Positions 60,102 to 64,000 of a DNA stretch of 64,000 nt are shown piece after piece (the stretch's first letter is position 1; each line of letters opens with the position of its first letter). Position numbers and translations under genes: made by a program. The notes beneath the pieces were generated by a model. It saw only the letters and a program-made list of their open reading frames with translations. It searched no databases and was not told the origin of the DNA. Source of the DNA: Manis javanica (taxonomy: Eukaryota; Chordata; Mammalia; Pholidota; Manidae); assembly GCF_040802235.1 (NCBI RefSeq), contig NC_133161.1:101387001-101451000 (forward strand). The letters run 5' to 3'.

Positions 60102-61991
60102 CTGCAACAAAACAAAACATTGCATTAGGGAGGCGTGTGCTAAGAACTGGCGTCCTTTTTGACTCATGGCTCTGCATGTTTCTCTTGGAGGCCAGCTGCC
60201 AGCTGCCAGGCCCCATCTTGGGTGACAAAGCCAATGTGGAGGTAGCAGCCCCCACAGCAAAAGGCTTTCTTTGCAAAACTCCAAGACAGATGAGGATGGA
60301 GCAGATGTTTATGTGGGAGGCACTGTGTTCACTGCACTAAGTCAGCAGAGGTTTGCCACGGTGAGCAGGCAGGGAGGTGTGGAGCTTACCTCCATTGGGG
60401 TGGGGGTTCTTTCACTGATTTCTCTGTCTACAGGAACAAAGAAGGAGGGAGCCCAAACCCACACCCCTCTGCTGGGTACCATTTTCTAGGGCAATATTCT
60501 CTTCCTGCCCCACTGGCTGCCACGAATGACCTGCAGGTCACACTGCCACCAGAAAGTACATCCCACCCTGCTGGTCCTAATACACTATCCCTGGTTTTTC
60601 CTGAATTTGTCAGCTGGCTGGCACTCCACATGCGGTGTGGCTCCAATGTTATAAACATACTAACGCCAGCAAGAAAGGACACAGAGGGGATTAAGGGCTG
60701 GGGCTGTTTGGGAAGATGAAGTAGTGGCACTTCATTGTGACTTTTCTATTGAAGCTTAAAAAGAAGATGCCGAGCGAGCAATTCTCCCTCTCCCTCTCTT
60801 GGATATCAAATGAACTATTTCTGGGTACTTTTCTCTCTGCAATTAAAAATGTTTAAATCCTATTTCTACTCGTGATAAGCCACCAAAATGAACAGGAAGA
60901 TGCAGCTTCCTCAATATCATGGGAGGTTGTGTGGCTGGGCCAGGGAGTTTTTGACCAAGGTTCTTGGTTCTCTGTTAATTAGGCACAGCAAATTCTTTAA
61001 CTTTGAATCTCTGTCTCCAGATCTGTGAAAGGAGTATGAGGGTGCCCACTCTGCCCAGCACCAGAGAACTGGTGGCAGATGGTGCTACCTTCCCATCATC
61101 AGCCGGCCGCCCACCAGCAGGCACACCGGCCCCCTTCTCCCTCCTCCTCCTCTAGGTGCTAACAATCTGCCCTCTTGCCCTCATCCCCTGGAGGGCTGGT
61201 AATCCTGCCAGGGCTTGCTCATTCTTTTCACCCCACACTTCCTGGACTAGCCTTGTAGGCAGCCTAAAATACTGGGGGTCTTGCCCCAACCTGGGGGCTG
61301 TGACCACCTTAGGTCAGGGCTTCTAACCTTTTTGAACAAAACGATGGTGTCTGTGGTGTTCTTGTCCTTCGCCTGCTGAGCCCAGGACTACCTCCCTCAA
61401 GGAAGAGCCTGGGCTCTCAGGACCCAAGGCTGCATTCCTGCCCGGATGCAGGTCCTTTCCAAACAGCAGGAGGACCAAATGAAAGCTGTTCCCAGGACAG
61501 ACACCTCATAGGCTGTAGTGGCAGGACTTCGTTATTCCAAGGTACAAAGGGGCATAAGGAGAAACTGGGATATCAGAGGACACTGGAGGGGTTGGTACAT
61601 TTTCTCTTGGGCAAGAAGCAGCCATCAGAGAGGAGCAAGGGGTCTCAGATGTGTCTCAGAACAGCAGCTCCCTGGTAGCCAGCACAGCGCAGAACAGAGG
61701 GGCTGCACAGCCTAAGGACAGTGCCATCCTTGCAGAGGAATCTGGGTGTCACCTTTCTGAAGAGCGCCAAGATTATTCCTTCCTAGCCTGAGCCCTAAAG
61801 TTGGGGGCTCCGCAGAGCTGCCCACTGCCTGTCCTAATCTTCTGGTTGGGACTCAGCTGGACGGTGTCCTCAGCAAGACCCTGACTGTGAGCTGAATTGG
61901 AGGCAGCATGAGTTAGAGCCCATGACAGCACCCGGCACCCCATTCAGTTTGGATGACCACCTGGAACTCAGCGGGACAATCTCCCACTTAC
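60102..61991 (-). other. DDC: DDC intron 11
   Basis: It contains copy 1 (61119-61313) of a ~194-bp repeat that recurs in intron 10. No additional exon is recognised. Confidence 0.75.
61119..61313 (+). repeat. ~194-bp direct repeat, copy 1 (DDC intron 11)
   Basis: From 'aggcacaccggccccc' to 'gggggctgtgaccacctta' the sequence matches 63191-63384 with roughly a dozen differences (about 93% by eye). The two are in the same orientation, 2.07 kb apart. No transposon family is recognised. Confidence 0.93.
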
Positions 61992-62011
61992 CCTGTAGTC
62001 AGTGATAAGCC
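61992..62011 (-). CDS. DDC: DDC exon 11 (20-nt micro-exon)
   Basis: Between a TTTTCTAG acceptor (AG at 62013-62012) and a GTAAGT donor (from 61991) lie 20 nt. With the last G of exon 10 they read GLITDYR, exactly the human residues. The tyrosine corresponds to the catalytic-loop residue known as Tyr332 in DDC literature. Human DDC is reported to have a 20-nt smallest exon, in agreement. The length is not a multiple of three, so skipping would shift the frame. Confidence 0.95.

Positions 62012-64000
<1,989 letters not shown>

Overview
This is placental-mammal nuclear DNA covering the IKZF1 - FIGNL1 - DDC neighbourhood, a block that sits in the same order on human chromosome 7p12. The evidence is genes cut into exons with GT/AG splice sites, a CpG-island promoter, long repeat-filled introns and intergenic DNA, and ancient mammalian repeats (MIR, L2, MER5, MaLR LTRs, L1). 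I saw no Alu, rodent B1/B2, carnivore tRNA-Lys SINE or ruminant BovB. The 3' UTR of the younger L1 also looks non-primate. A laurasiatherian mammal is likely, possibly one with few lineage SINEs such as a pangolin, but the species is not settled from sequence alone.

Layout. 1-6043 is the last intron of IKZF1 (+). 6044-6753 is the terminal coding exon of IKZF1 (Ikaros), including both dimerisation zinc fingers. It is followed by a 3' UTR of about 3.7 kb ending near 10,500, which carries a MER5A-type DNA transposon. 10.5-40.7 kb is gene-poor: an L1 with an internal deletion (17.6-20.0 kb), a small GC/CpG-rich patch (26.4-27.0 kb), MaLR remnants, an antisense solo ERV LTR (35.3-36.2 kb) and a 3 x 40 bp tandem array. 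FIGNL1 (-) has its whole 675-codon reading frame in one exon (43,487-41,460), and its promoter is a CpG island at about 45.6-46.5 kb. 46.5-53.1 kb is intergenic and contains a perfect 134-bp direct duplication, an LTR-like element and a 39-bp L1 insertion with clear target-site duplications. From 53.1 kb to the right edge lies the 3' half of DDC (-). Six exons, 10-15 by the 15-exon human numbering, are identified by translation and splice sites, including a 20-nt micro-exon that encodes the catalytic-loop tyrosine.

The three genes do not act in one pathway: a lymphoid transcription factor, a RAD51-associated AAA ATPase, and the enzyme making dopamine and serotonin. Apart from these genes I found no protein-coding gene, structural RNA or CRISPR-like array. 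The most unusual features are repeat structures: the exact 134-bp duplication, the pair of ~194-bp repeats bracketing DDC micro-exon 11, the tandem splice donors in DDC exon 14, and the 39-bp L1 tail insertion.
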